From assembly GCF_023053635.1 (NCBI RefSeq), contig NC_086173.1:145299197-145363196 (forward strand): 64,000 nucleotides of DNA, written 5' to 3'. Positions 23,893 to 34,653 of this stretch are shown piece by piece. The first letter of the stretch is position 1. Each line of letters begins with the position of its first letter. The stretch comes from Elgaria multicarinata webbii. Its lineage: Eukaryota > Chordata > Lepidosauria > Squamata > Anguidae. Both the position numbers and the translations under genes were made by a program. The notes beneath the pieces are model-generated. The model was not told the DNA's origin and ran no database searches. It was given only the letters and a program-made list of their open reading frames with translations.

Positions 23893-25859
23893 TGTAACCC
23901 TGGTGCTGCTCTGCTCTTTTTCACCCCCCCTTTTTCACGTTTAAACCACATGTCCCCTCCCCACTTCTCAGCTGATCACAGGAAAACAGTTTAGAAGTGA
24001 AGAAAGGGGAACTCCACAGCCCACTCCCTCACACATCAGCTGTTTTTCCACCACTCAGCTGAGCAGCATAGCAACAGAGATCACTGTGAGGGGTGATTGA
24101 CTCCCCCCCCCCTTCAATCTTTTCCCTCCTCTCCGTTCAGCTGAGCAGCAGGGCAACAGTTGGAGGGAGGGGCTGGCCAGCCAGATGGGGGGCACCCTAC
24201 TCCTGCTGTATGCATTTATTAAGTACTGCTGAGTTCAATGGGGATTACTCCCAGGTAAGTGGGTATAAGATTGCAGCCTTAACATCTCTGAACTTTCCTT
24301 CAGAGAGGGGCGATGGGTAATTTATTTCAGCAATTCAGTTAGATTATTTGATGTTTACCACAACATTAGCATGGCAGACTATACTTTAGGAATTGCCTCC
24401 AGCTATAAAGTCTGATAAAAGCAGGTTTCTTTCTTAAGTGCGTAGCCCCAAATTGATTCAGAGCTCAGTTTTATAGAGTAGATTACTTTTCATATAATAT
24501 TTAGCTTTAATTCGTTAGAAAGTACTGAAGCCTTTAAAAAGCCATTCTTTTTTGTAATGTACACCTTCACACATAAAGGAAACTCAAAGGAAACTTTGCA
24601 TATGTCCGATGGCAACAGAAAAAAATTCTTTGTATACAGTTCTAAAAAAACCCTAGAGAATAAAAATTTTAAAAAATTAAATTAATATTTCCCTTACATC
24701 AATTAAATTTTAATTTATTATTTTACATATGTTTCAGGACTGCATGGATATTCATAATAATATGTAATAATACTTAATGTTACTTGTTAACATTAATATA
24801 ATCAAAACCAGATGTTCCAATCTTGATAAACACAGTCCAGAAAAAAGTCTGTCCCGTCCCTCTGCCTCAATCCTAATGACATTAGTCAGACTATTTTATC
24901 ATTTCCCACAGATTTCAAAGAAGTTAAATGGCATTTTAGTTGTGTGCTTTAGTTACATGGCTAGTTCTAAACTTTTATTGACCTAGTATCCACTGTTGTC
25001 TTTTTAAAAGTGATCAAAAAATCTTTAATGCAATCCTAGATTCTCAATTGCAAATAACAAAAAAATTTCCAGAGATAGTGTTTCATTATACCATTATGGG
25101 GAGGAAAGGTATGATCTGGCTGGTCTACATAAGCACAGTTCCTTGCATGCAGCTTTCGACTACATTCTCATATCAGATCAATAAAAGCTTCTATTGTTCA
25201 AAAACACTATTGATCACCTTGTGATTAAAAGTATATAATAAACACCTGCCCCCAATGAAGCTTAATGAGTTACTGATAAAGGAAATTTGTATGTTTTATT
25301 TCTTTTTCTGATCCTCACACCCAAACAAGGCTTGCTGCTTTCCATCCAGAAATCTATTTGGAAATGGTTGAAACGTTGCAATTACACACACATACACCTC
25401 TTCCTTTTCTTATGTTTGCAATATCCTGGCAGTGCTCTTCAAAGTACTTCTGTTACAGTCTTTTAAAAGTTTCTCTATCCACCTGCAGAAATTAGTGCAC
25501 CCTTTAAATGCTGCAATCTTCAGACACTACTTGGTTCTCCTTTCATCAAAGGACTAGACCACTGTGAGGTAAAAAAAAAAAAGGTATTGATGCTTTTATA
25601 CTCTGACCACAGAAGAACAAAACAACCCCCAGTTTTATGTCCATATTAAGCTAAATCGGTATTTAAAAGGCAGTGAGAGACATCACCGATTGGTATTAAT
25701 TGTGGAACTGTCACTGGTAAATTCAGGCAACTCAAAAATTGTTCTCCGTTAGTGAATATTAATTCTACGAGAACTGGGGATATACTTTGTCTCTTGGTTT
25801 AATTATTAAACAATTAGAGTTGCTTTATCATTATACAATAATCCCCAAATTCTCCTACT

Positions 25860-26090
25860 TTACTGACAAGTTGGCTGATATTCCTTTTGTTCTCTAGTCA
25901 TCATTTCTACCTTTCCTGCTTCACCAACTGCAAGCTCCTTGCCAATAAGCCCTAGGTTGTGCAAATTTAGAAGAGAATCTGCAATAATCCGCGCTGTTCT
26001 CTTCTGGTAGCCTCCAGATGTCACCATCAAAATAGGAATTCGGTGTTTTCGGGCAGCTCTGAATACAATTTCATCTCTTTCGATAATTCC
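25860..26090 (-). CDS. HDAC11: HDAC11 last coding exon and stop
   Basis: After the acceptor opposite 26,091-26,092 it reads GIIERDEIVFRAARKHRIPI then LMVTSGGYQKRTARIIADSL. The Tyr of SGGY (304 in human numbering) is the transition-state tyrosine of the deacylase site. The remaining tail (LLNLHNLGLIGKELAVGEAG to EYQPTCQ) differs from the human C-terminus beyond GLIG. Stop TAA is opposite 25,860-25,862. Confidence 0.96.
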   Translation of the reverse strand, partial: GIIERDEIVFRAARKHRIPILMVTSGGYQKRTARIIADSLLNLHNLGLIGKELAVGEAGKVEMMTREQKEYQPTCQ

Positions 26091-26944
26091 CTGTATATTT
26101 TCGTCAACAACAAAAGGGGGAGATAACGTGAATATTGATTTACATTGTATTTTATAAAACTTGCAGTGTCATCATATTGTATGATGGAGAAAACAAAAGC
26201 ACATGTATTAATGAAAACTAAAATAGGTATTAAATGCCTAAAATAAAACAGCTGCATGTTATGCATTAAGCTTTTTACAATTTATGTACTACAGTAAGGG
26301 CACAATCCTATTACTTCCACCCTTGATAATTGTAAGCCTCTAGGTTCAGCGGCTTACGATCATCCAGTACAGAGGCACGATGGAGATGATCTTTGCCTCC
26401 CTGTCCTCCAACTATGCATTTTTGCTAGACGGGCTTATTTTGCCTGTCTAACTGGGGCGTTTCAGAGGGGGAGGGATGCCTCAGGATAGCTCATATCCTG
26501 GCCTCTCCAGTCTCCTCTCCTCCCCGCCCACCATAAGGCCCCCTTTCCCCCCCTCTCCAAAGTTGCATTCATGACATGGGAGAGGCAGTGAGCATGGTAC
26601 TTTCTGTGCTGGCTGTGAGGGGGAGAAGGGGTTGGAGCACAATCTCTGATGTTGGATCTGGGAATCTGAAGCATCCTAAGGTCCCCCAGAGATGTTCTAG
26701 GGGTCATAAGATTGCTCCCTCATAACTAAGACAGCGATCCAGAATCCATTAACTCTGGAATAGTTTCATTAAAACCAATGAAGTGGATTGCAGCTTAGGT
26801 TGGCAGAAGCCTGGCTTATCTGTCAAAAATTTCCCATACCTACTGGAGTTGAACTCCCAGAGAGCTGGTGAACCACCCAGAGAGCTTTGGCTATTGGGCG
26901 GTACAGAAATGAAGTAAATAAATAGACATCGGGGTCTGAATCCA

Positions 26945-27215
26945 TGATTTCATTTATTATTTTTCTATACCACCCCATAGCCAAAGCTCTCTGGGTAGTT
27001 CACAAGAATTGAAAAACCATTAAAATACATTATATAAAGTATAAAACCATTCACGCAAGGACATAAAACAGTTAGCACACAAAGAAACAACATATATCTA
27101 AATCAATTTAAAACTATCAGCCAGAAACAATTGAGGACCTGTTTTTTTAAAAAAGACTCCTATGCTTCCAAGTGTCTGAGAAAAGAGGCCAGTTTTAACC
27201 TGGCGCTGAAAATCT
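26945..27215 (-). mobile_element. L2-like LINE 3' end (family C)
   Basis: Shares the ATAGCCAAAGCTCTCTGGGT box with the copies at 29,826, 47,195 and 51,152, and on the minus strand runs back into the end of the reverse transcriptase frame (AGGTTAAAACTGGCC). Old and truncated. Confidence 0.65.
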
Positions 27216-27225
27216 GACAAAGAAG

Positions 27226-27815
27226 AGCCATGCTGGATCAGACCAAAGGTCTATCTTGTCTGGCATTGTGTTTGCACAGGGGCCAATGAGAGGCTGATGG
27301 GAAACCTACAAATAGAACGTGAGTACAACAGCAGCCTCCCGTTCATATTCTCAGCAACTGGCATACAGAGGGATACTGGTACTTGCACAGTCTACCTGAT
27401 ATTCAAGGTAGCATATAGCCATCAGGATGTGTGCCCATTGATAGCCTTACCTTCCATGAATGTGTTTAATCTCAACTTAATTGTTTAAGTTGGTGGCCGT
27501 CACTACATCTTGTGATAGTGACCATCATTCAACTACGTGCTTTGTGAACTAGTACTTTCCTTTGTCTGTCCTGAATTTCCTAGCATTCAATTCCATAGGA
27601 TGCCTCTCAGTTCGAGAAATGGGAAAAACCCATCTCCCTATCCACTTTCTCTGCACCATACATAATTTTATACACCTCTAGTCTATCATGTCTCCTCTTA
27701 CCATTTTCCTAAGCTAAATAGCCGCAGACCTTGTAACCTTTCCTCATAAGGGAGTTACTCCATCCCCTTGATAACTTTGGTTGTCCCTTTCTGCATCTTT
27801 TCCAGCTTAGTTTAA
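27226..27815 (-). mobile_element. CR1 LINE fragment, minus strand
   Basis: On the minus strand it matches the CR1 reverse transcriptase C-terminal region (GGAAAAGATGCAGAAAGGG, encoding the typical LEKMQKG segment) and the following 3' part. Many changes from the family; an old copy. Confidence 0.7.
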
Positions 27816-28220
27816 CAAACATAAAAGTTTGTTAGTCTAACAATATTATATCAATAAAGTTGACAGACAATCAAAAGAGGAGCATAAGTATACTGTATGT
27901 GCTCGTTATAAATGCTGCCCAGATTTTAGGGAAGGCAAGAGAGAATCATTATAATTTCTGAAAACAATATAGCTGAGTAGTATTAGTTGGCTGGACGTGT
28001 ATTATTTGGCTCAGGGAAAAGAAAACCACAGGATTGCTGGGACTAAAAACAAGGAAAATGAAAGACTTGAACGAAAGAGTTGAAATCCAGCTCAGGAGAT
28101 AAAATAGGATCCTGCAAATATATCTGAACGAATAGTGTGTTTGCATTGCTTGGTGTTTAGAGCAGACTTCAGTATCATATTTTCATTTGTAGGAAAATGT
28201 ATATTTTGTGCTGTACAAAC

Positions 28221-28399
28221 CTGTGGTGAAATAGCCAGGCCTCCCAAGGGGTCACCATCCAAAATATCCGTTCCGGCATTATAAATAATTATGTCTGATT
28301 TCACTTCGTTCAATGCACCTTCCACATGTGTCTCTACTTTTCGGAGGTATTCTGTATCTTCTGTGCCCCAGTCCAATTCAATTTTCCGCCTTATTGCAC
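28221..28399 (-). CDS. HDAC11: HDAC11 exon with the zinc-binding Asp
   Basis: Reads AIRRKIELDWGTEDTEYLRK to DIIIYNAGTDILDGDPLGGL and AISPQ, donor CAG|gtttgt. The Asp of NAGTD is Asp261 by human numbering, the second zinc-binding aspartate. The exon begins with two bases (GT) that complete the Arg codon split by the intron. Confidence 0.96.
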
Positions 28400-28484
28400 C
28401 TAAACATTATTATAAAAAATTATGCATAATGAGAAGTTGGAGAAAGGAGGAGTAAGGGTAAAAAAATAGTTTTGGATATTTAAG

Positions 28485-28570
28485 CTGCAGTCCTATGCCC
28501 ATGTACCTAATTGTAAGCTCCATTGAACTTAATGGGACGTACTTCTGAGTAGACATGCATGGGATTGTGT
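28485..28570. mobile_element. Palindromic MITE-like element (family P)
   Basis: GCTGCAGTCCTATGCCC at the left, CATGCATGGGATTGTG at the right, with the CCATTGAACTTAATGGGACG palindrome between. Confidence 0.7.
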
Positions 28571-28792
28571 GGTCTGTCAAATGTACATCTTAAACTGTAA
28601 ATTATTCTAGTAAACATTTGATAGAAAACGTTCCTTAAAGTAAATAAGCTATATCAGACACTGGCCCAGCTCAAACAATGGCATGCCAGCGACCATTTTG
28701 AATATTCAAGCCTCAGTGGGCACTCGCATTTGTTATCATGACATCCGAACCCAGCAAAGGTGAATTATTGGTGTGGTTAACAAACCAGCCAC

Positions 28793-28876
28793 AACCCTAA
28801 AACAGCCCTTGACAACCCTAAAACAGCTCTTGACAACCCTAAAACAGCTCTTGACAACCCTAAAACAGCCCTTGTT
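28793..28876. repeat. 21-bp tandem repeat, four units
   Basis: Four head-to-tail units AACCCTAAAACAGCYCTTGAC with one or two changes between units. It lies in an HDAC11 intron and is not a telomere repeat, although it contains AACCCTAA once per unit. Confidence 0.95.
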
Positions 28877-29040
28877 AACCAAGGCAATAACCCACCCTCA
28901 CCATGACTACTTGCCATGGCTTGAATATTCAAAATGGCCTCTGACACACACTGCAACCTGGGCCACTGGAACTCTGAATGATGATCTCCAATGTAACTTG
29001 GTAAAAGATGAAAATAAAGGTACATGCATGATGAGTAATG

Positions 29041-29262
29041 TTGTTGTTGTTGTTGTTATTATATTTATGTTCTGCCCTTCTTCAAGGAATTCAGGGTGGT
29101 GTACATGGTTATTCTGCCACTCCCATTTTAGAATCACAACAACCCTGCATGGTAGGTTAGGCTGAGAAATAGTGACTAGTCCAAAATTATCCAAGTGAGT
29201 TTCATGGCTGAATGGGGATTTGAACAATGGCCTCTGGTCCAACACTACGAAACTACAGAAAT
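29041..29262 (-). mobile_element. tRNA-type SINE, minus strand
   Basis: On the plus strand the order is a T/A tail, the tRNA-unrelated body (CACAACAACCCTGCATGGTA) and then GGGGATTTGAACAATGG, which is the reverse complement of a Pol III B box. Related copies at 58,630 and 62,115 show the same order. The AAGCTC/GTGACCTTGGGC-like core suggests a CORE-SINE; the family is not named. Confidence 0.65.
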
Positions 29263-29691
29263 AAAACGGCAAAGGATGTCCAAGGATAGTAGCACTACAA
29301 GATGAATTCTGCTGAACACAATATTAGTGTTGGTTGGCACTACTTCAAACATTTGCCCCGCCCACTCAGATGTCCTCCAGGAAGTACCAACAAAAGCAGG
29401 AGGGGCACCTCTAGACAGTCCTAACTGAGGTGTCTAGGCTGTGCTTCTAGATTTCTTGGCTCAAGGCCCCTAGCACCTTACCACGTCCTCCACACACCTG
29501 TGTGTCCTTTGGATGCACCATACAGGGAAAATGTCAAGCAATTTCAATTGCGGGGGACGGGACAGTGCTGCATTTCATTTACCAGGGAGCAGTTATTCAT
29601 TGATGAGTGTGGTAACTCTATATTAGGAAATGTGTCTTAATTTTTTTTAAAGTTAAGGTTGTATCCATTTTGAAAATGTTAATCTACTTAC

Positions 29692-29788
29692 GTTTAGCAA
29701 ATCCGTCTCCTGGATAAATATACCTGTTGTAAACGTCCATAATATACACTCTTCTATCCTCCATGAAGTCTCTTTCATGGCCATTTCC
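29692..29788 (-). CDS. HDAC11: HDAC11 exon
   Basis: Reads GNGHERDFMEDRRVYIMDVY NRYIYPGDGFAK and ends with one base of the next Arg codon (AAAC|gtaag). It continues DLDAHQ from the previous exon. Only a few residues differ from human. Confidence 0.95.
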
Positions 29789-29825
29789 CTATATGGTCAT
29801 TACAACCAATACAAATCAAGCCAGA

Positions 29826-29895
29826 TATTATTTATTATTATTATTAACATTTCTATGTCCCATAGCCAAAGCTCTCTAGGCAGTTTACAAAAGAT
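29826..29895 (-). mobile_element. L2-like LINE tail (family C)
   Basis: TATTATTATT tail followed by CCATAGCCAAAGCTCTCTAG on the plus strand. A second such piece lies at 30,379-30,445. Confidence 0.65.
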
Positions 29896-30008
29896 CAATG
29901 ATCAACATGCTAATGCAATTCCATTTCTTTTTGTATTTTTATCCCACCTGCATGGTCGCTTATTGTAGTGTAAATAACAGTATATACACACACATTTATA
30001 CACACACA

Positions 30009-30260
30009 GGGCAGTATCCAATGTTGCCCAAGCACCAGTCAGACCCACCCCATGCCCCATAGTGCTTTGTAAAGCAAGTGGAAACTAGCATTTCAAATAG
30101 CAGAAGGAAGCTCTGCTGACCTGTTCCAGGATCGAGCATTGCACCTCGTTTCCGGGATTGCTCTAGGTGTTGTGCTAGTGGTGGGTCCTGTTGGTGCAAC
30201 ACAAACAGTGGAGGCACAGCAGCAGCTTTGGATACTGCCCACACACTTTGGATACTGCCC
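30009..30260. mobile_element. MITE-like element with GGGCAGTATCCAA ends
   Basis: GGGCAGTATCCAA at 30,009 and TTTGGATACTGCCC at 30,227-30,240 are perfect inverted repeats. The right end is repeated once more at 30,247-30,260, as if duplicated with a short spacer. The left flank is an AC repeat, so a target duplication cannot be judged. Similar end motifs occur near 32,345 and 42,053. Confidence 0.7.
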
Positions 30261-30800
30261 ACCAACATGTATCATCATACTCCAAGGATAAAGGTAAGTA
30301 TTTATCTTTATACCCCAGTGTATATTCCGATGTCTCCTTTAACCACTAGTAATTGGACTTCTGAGAATATCCCTATAAAACTTATTTATTTATTTATTAC
30401 ATTTCTATACCGCCCAATAGCCGGAGCTGTCTGGGTGGTTCACTTGGATTTGATTCGGTTCACTTGGATCAAAACTTGGATCAAAATAAACTTTTGACAT
30501 GTTTGGGTATAGCCAAATCAAAAAGGAATTATCTCAGGGTTACTACGAATCACAGAATTAAAAAAATGTTCCAGTTCCAAATTTATGAAGTTTTAATATT
30601 TCATCAATCAATCAATCAGTCCGTTAAAACCCATGTGATTAGATCAGTGGTATTAGATCAGTGGTAGCCTGGCAAAGATACATTTTTTTAAACAATTGCA
30701 ACAAATTACCCTATGTACATTTGTTTAATTTCCATAAAATGTTCTCAATTCACCTGCTATATTTTGAACTTAGTATCTGATTTTTAAAAAATGTATAAAC

Positions 30801-30945
30801 CACTGGTCTTCACAAGATCAGTCCAGATGGGTCGTGGCAAAGCTGTTGCCGCTATGTTGGGCATGGAGAAATGTTGGGCATAGGTCCCATGTTGCAGGTT
30901 GGGAGTCAAGTTGGGTCTCGGGTCTGGACCAGTTGAAGACCACTG
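30801..30945. mobile_element. Short hAT-type MITE
   Basis: Ends CACTGGTCTTCA and TGAAGACCACTG form inverted repeats of about 12 bases with the CA-start usual in hAT elements. Flanks GTATAAAC and GCATAAGC agree at six of eight positions, as expected of a decayed 8-bp target duplication. It is 145 bp long and non-coding. Confidence 0.65.
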
Positions 30946-31587
30946 GCATAAGCAACTGCTCCCTGTGGAATCACGATGGTTTGGATCCAAAGGTGCCCTT
31001 CTGTTTATAGAAGGGCTGTGTCCCATTCCAGAAGAGTGCCAAACGAGAGAAACAGCTCTAAATCCAGAGGCGGTCAGCCTTATTCAAGCTCCTGTATAAG
31101 TTCCTTTTACGTGCTACAGCCTTTAACTCTATTGTTCATATTTCCTATTTTGTAACACATTGTTGTAGTGCACCGCAAGGCATTTTCTGCTAGCACTTCC
31201 ACAAAGGTTTACAGAACAACACTAATACATTGATCCAGTTCACATCCCTGGTCTGTTTTTGGGTAATTTGAGGGTTGTTCCTCCCTCAAACGAGTCATGT
31301 TCGAATGACATAACAAGCCTCACCCAGGCAGGTAATTAGGCAAATGGCACCCAGCAGACATTCCAGTTTGAACAGGCCACTGCGGCCTCTTTAAGCCACC
31401 GTGATTGTGCAAACTGGGCCATTTTCTCCTTCTATGAATGGTTCTATGGATCCAGGCCAATACATTTGATATATCCATAATAAATATATACTAATGTACA
31501 ATAAAGGCTGCAATCCTATGATCCCTGGTAGGGTGTCTCAGGAGCCATCGATTTTTTGAGGAGAGATATCCTTCTCTCTTTGAGGGT

Positions 31588-31795
31588 ATTATTATTATTA
31601 TTATTATTTATTTATATAGCACCATCAATGTACATGGTGCTGTACAGAGTAAAACAGTAAATAGCAAGACCCTGCCGCATAGGCTTACAATCTAATAAAA
31701 TCATAGTAAAACAATAAGGAGGGGAAGAGAATGCAAACAGGTACAGGGTAGGGTAAGCAGGCACAGGGTAGGGAAAAACTAACAGTAGACAACTC
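31588..31795 (-). mobile_element. L2-type LINE (family B) 3' end, minus strand
   Basis: The (ATT)n tail at 31,588-31,610 is followed by the reverse complement of the family B 3'UTR seen at 4,260-4,460 and 38,930-39,125. Nearly identical over about 180 bases, so also a young insertion, 5'-truncated. Confidence 0.85.
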
Positions 31796-31902
31796 ATCTT
31801 GTGAGGTTGTGGAAAGATGCACAGCCATGTTCTGACATCGGAGAAGGCAAAAAAGAGGTGTTGTAGAGAGGCTGTGAATGCACAGGAATCAAAGCCCTCC
31901 CA

Positions 31903-32206
31903 TTCCTGCAACATTATGGAACTCACTACTACAAGATGTAGTGATGGACACTAATTTGGATGGCTTTAAAAGGGGGTTGGATAAATTCCTGGAGCAGAAG
32001 GCTATCAATGGCTCTGATGGTTGTGTGCTATCTCCAGTATTTGAGGAGTAAGCCTGTGTGCACCAGTTGCTGGGGAACAGGGGTGGGAGGGTGCTGTTGC
32101 ACCATGTCCTGCTTTGTTGGTCCCTGGCCGATTGGCTACTGTGTGAACAGAGTGCTGGACTAAATGGACCCTTGGTCTGATCCAGCATGGCACTTATGTT
32201 CTTATC
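31903..32206 (+). mobile_element. CR1 LINE 3' end
   Basis: Contains ATGGAACTCACTACTACAAG, GGGTTGGATAAATTCCTGGA and the end GGCACTTATGTTCTTAT. Same subfamily as 5,404 and 36,962 but longer. Confidence 0.8.
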
Positions 32207-32724
32207 CAAAATGGGGAGAAGCACACCTGCCCTGCAGCTGACATAATTTATTTTCCTCCCTTTGGAATCAATGGGAAGGAAACTGAGGACAAACAATACT
32301 TACAACTGGTGGGGGGAGGGAAGAACCCCCCACCCACATGCAGGGTAGTATCCAATTGTGCTCTAGTGGCAATGATGTTCCACTAGCATAATCCAACACT
32401 TGCTAGGGCAAATGGGGGAAAGCGGCAATTTGCCACTGCCCTAGCAAGTCCTACTTACGTTGCGCAAGTGTTGGTTTATGCTAGCATGAGCCCAACAGGG
32501 CAGCAGTTCCCCTGCCTTGGGTGCTTCCTCTCCCATCCCACAGGATTACTCTAAGACCAATTTTCTTTGATGTCTGTGTAGAGATTAAGATTTCCCAAAA
32601 GTGCTATTCATGTATGAAGCTTTCAGTCTGTTTTGTTTTGCTTTTTAATATATACAGAAAGAAAGAGTTTTCCAGTGGAGTTACTAGCTTTTGAGTTAAC
32701 CTTTTTTTTTATTTGACCACTCAC

Positions 32725-32787
32725 CTGATGTGCATCCAGATCTATTATAGTTGCCTTTGAAACTCCTTCTATTCTTTCAAATAAGAA
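32725..32787 (-). CDS. HDAC11: HDAC11 exon with zinc ligands Asp181 and His183
   Basis: 21 codons, FLFERIEGVSKATIIDLDAH Q. The D-x-H of IDLDAH provides two zinc ligands (Asp181 and His183 by human numbering). Acceptor cag|TTC and donor CAG|gtgag are both consensus. Confidence 0.96.
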
Positions 32788-33179
32788 CTGGAACACAGAG
32801 AAAGGAAATAAAAAAGACAGTTGGGAAAGAAGATGAGGCATTTATCTTTCACTACTGGATGAATTACTATAATATAATATGACAGCTGTTTTAACAGCAT
32901 ATAAAAAGTATCCATTTGGGATCATTTTCCTTAACTGAAAGGTTTTTAAAGCTTCACTGGGCATTTATCCAAACGTATTTTCATCCATGGAGCACGGTAA
33001 CAAAGCAAATTCTCAGTTATCCAATCAATGCATGTATTTCCAACACCTCATAGCCCTCCTTCAAATTCCACAGGATGTAGTTCTACGGCTGAGGCTGGCT
33101 GAATAAGAGGCTGCCTGGATCATCCCAGCTGAACCCTTACAGGCCTGATCCCCTGCCTTTGGGTGTCTGTGTTTAGAGC

Positions 33180-33390
33180 TTTGCAGGACTCTACAGGTGC
33201 TTCTAGATAGAAAGGTCCTGGCGCTAACCATCAGAAGGCATCGTGCAGCTATTTTCTTCCTTAACGGATTTCCCATGATAAGGAAAAAGACAGAGGAATC
33301 AGTGGGAAAACCCAGAAGGGTTAGAACTGGAAGATGGCGTAGTCCAGACGCCCCATAAAATTCCATGAATGAGGCAACACGATTGCACAT
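33180..33390. repeat. MITE-like copy, related to 8,495-8,693
   Basis: Shares the blocks GCTTCTAGAT, CATCAGAAGGCAT, GCTATTTTCTTCCTTAACGG and CATGATAAGGAAAAAG with the elements at 8,495 and 43,248. The ends are weaker, so the limits are approximate. Confidence 0.45.
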
Positions 33391-33747
33391 TAAAAGGTCT
33401 GTCTGGAAAAATCCTATGCCTGTGTTAGACCCAGGATGAGAGCTTAAGTGTCATTCTCTCCAGCTCCTTCAGAACACTGTACTATTCTTTATTTATTAAT
33501 CTTCAGCTTTACTGAAATCAACTGTGCTCCAAGAAAGCCAAAGACCTTTTTTTTTCATTGATCCTCTGCTTAGGATGTCCCCATACTACTAGGATTACGA
33601 TAACTTTCACATATTCCATTTTTACTTAACAGCATTTTGTGAACTATTAAGAACAAATTAAGGCTATTGGTTTCACACATATATAATAAATATTTGTGTG
33701 ATTTCTATAAAGAATCAATGCTTTTGCCTACAATGGAGTTTCCTTAC

Positions 33748-33824
33748 CTTTATGGCCAACGAGATATCAGCATACGCACAAAATCCTCCACCTTTTTCAC
33801 TTGAACAGTGATGAAAGCCACCAC
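33748..33824 (-). CDS. HDAC11: HDAC11 exon with the catalytic His-His pair
   Basis: Reads GGGFHHCSSEKGGGFCAYAD ISLAIK. The His-His pair falls at 142/143 and is the general acid/base dyad of HDACs. The first two bases complete a Gly codon. Donor AAG|gtaagg. Confidence 0.97.
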
Positions 33825-33983
33825 CTAGAAAAAGAAAAGGTAAATGTGAAATACATATTTAGGTAAAATGTTGTGGAAATTATGATTTTATAAGGTACTT
33901 AACAGATTGCTTCATCAGCCATGCTCTATTAGTCTGCACCAAAAACAACAACAACTCCATTAATGAATAGGCTGGCTTGCACT

Positions 33984-34086
33984 AGCCTTCCCCAATCTGG
34001 TTCCCTCTGGATGTGTTGGACTAGTGACTGTGGATGATGGCAGTTGTAGTCCAACAAATATGGAGGGCATCAGGTTGGGGAAGGCT
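33984..34086. mobile_element. Palindromic MITE-like element with AGCCTTCCCCAA ends
   Basis: The left end AGCCTTCCCCAATCTGG is the inverted repeat of CAGGTTGGGGAAGGCT at the right. The inner part (TGTTGGACTA ... AGTTGTAGTCCAACA) is also inverted. A larger degenerate relative lies at 51,496. Confidence 0.7.
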
Positions 34087-34094
34087 TCAGGAGG

Positions 34095-34600
34095 GCATGG
34101 GAACTACGGGATGTACCAAAGCCTTCATGTAAAAGGTGGTTTTTCAAGAGGGATTTGACGGAGGGAGGAAAGATAGCATCACACTGGTGTTCTGGAAGGC
34201 AGTTCCAGGTGTAAGAGGGAGCAATGGAGAAACAGAGGTGCCATTTGAAGCAGCAAGTGAGGGTGGTGGAGCTGAAGAAGCGGAGGTCCCAGAGAAGATG
34301 TATAAGGACATAAGAGGAGAAAGAAAAGAGTGAGGTGTTGTTGGTGGTGAGCAAAGCCATAGGGGGCTTTGAAGATAAGGACAAAGAGCTCATGCTGGAT
34401 CCAGGAGCAAATATAAAGGCACTGAAAAGTTTCAGAGATGGGATGAGAGACCTGAATGGTTTTGGCAGCACAGTGCTGGATCAGCATGAGAAGAACAAGA
34501 TGATGCAACGGCAGACCAGAGAGAAGATTGCAGTAGTCTCTAGGCAAGAGATGGAGCAGAATTTTTGCTGAGGGGATAAAGAGGAAGTATGTAAACATAT
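34095..34600 (-). pseudogene. LINE reverse transcriptase remnant (C-terminal part)
   Basis: Minus-strand pieces in two frames read CNLLSGLPLHHLVLLMLIQH and SYTWNCLPEHQ ... VKSLLKNHLLHEGF, the two conserved blocks near the end of L2/CR1-type reverse transcriptase proteins. At least one frameshift lies between them. The family is not determined. It is in an HDAC11 intron immediately before a coding exon. Confidence 0.6.
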
Positions 34601-34610
34601 TGCTACTTAC

Positions 34611-34653
34611 CAACATTAACTGCCCATCCTCTTTCAATGGCCAGTTTCCCTGC
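34611..34653 (-). CDS. HDAC11: HDAC11 short exon
   Basis: 43 bases, AGKLAIERGWAVNV plus one base of the next Gly codon, between aaag|GCA and G|gtaag. It continues TGGTIM of the preceding exon, and human has AGKLAVERGWAINV. Confidence 0.95.

Larger units (their letters stand above)
22480..25859 (-). other. HDAC11 3' flank, possibly including its 3'UTR
   Basis: AT-rich sequence downstream of the HDAC11 stop. Several candidate poly(A) signals on the minus strand (for example opposite 25,291 and 24,715) prevent a clear choice. It holds the hAT-type palindrome at 23,390, a CR1 end at 23,741 and a half copy of palindromic family P near 24,217-24,281. No other gene seen. Confidence 0.5.
26091..28220 (-). 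other. HDAC11: HDAC11 intron with several repeats
   Basis: Contains a probable uncharacterised repeat at about 26,285-26,745, two L2-like family C ends (about 26,862-26,928 plus strand; 26,945-27,215 minus strand) and a CR1 piece at 27,226-27,815. No extra exon was seen. Confidence 0.7.

Noticed and set aside
28793-28876. Possible interstitial telomere repeat
   Set aside because: AACCCTAA occurs once per 21 bases, not as tandem CCCTAA units.
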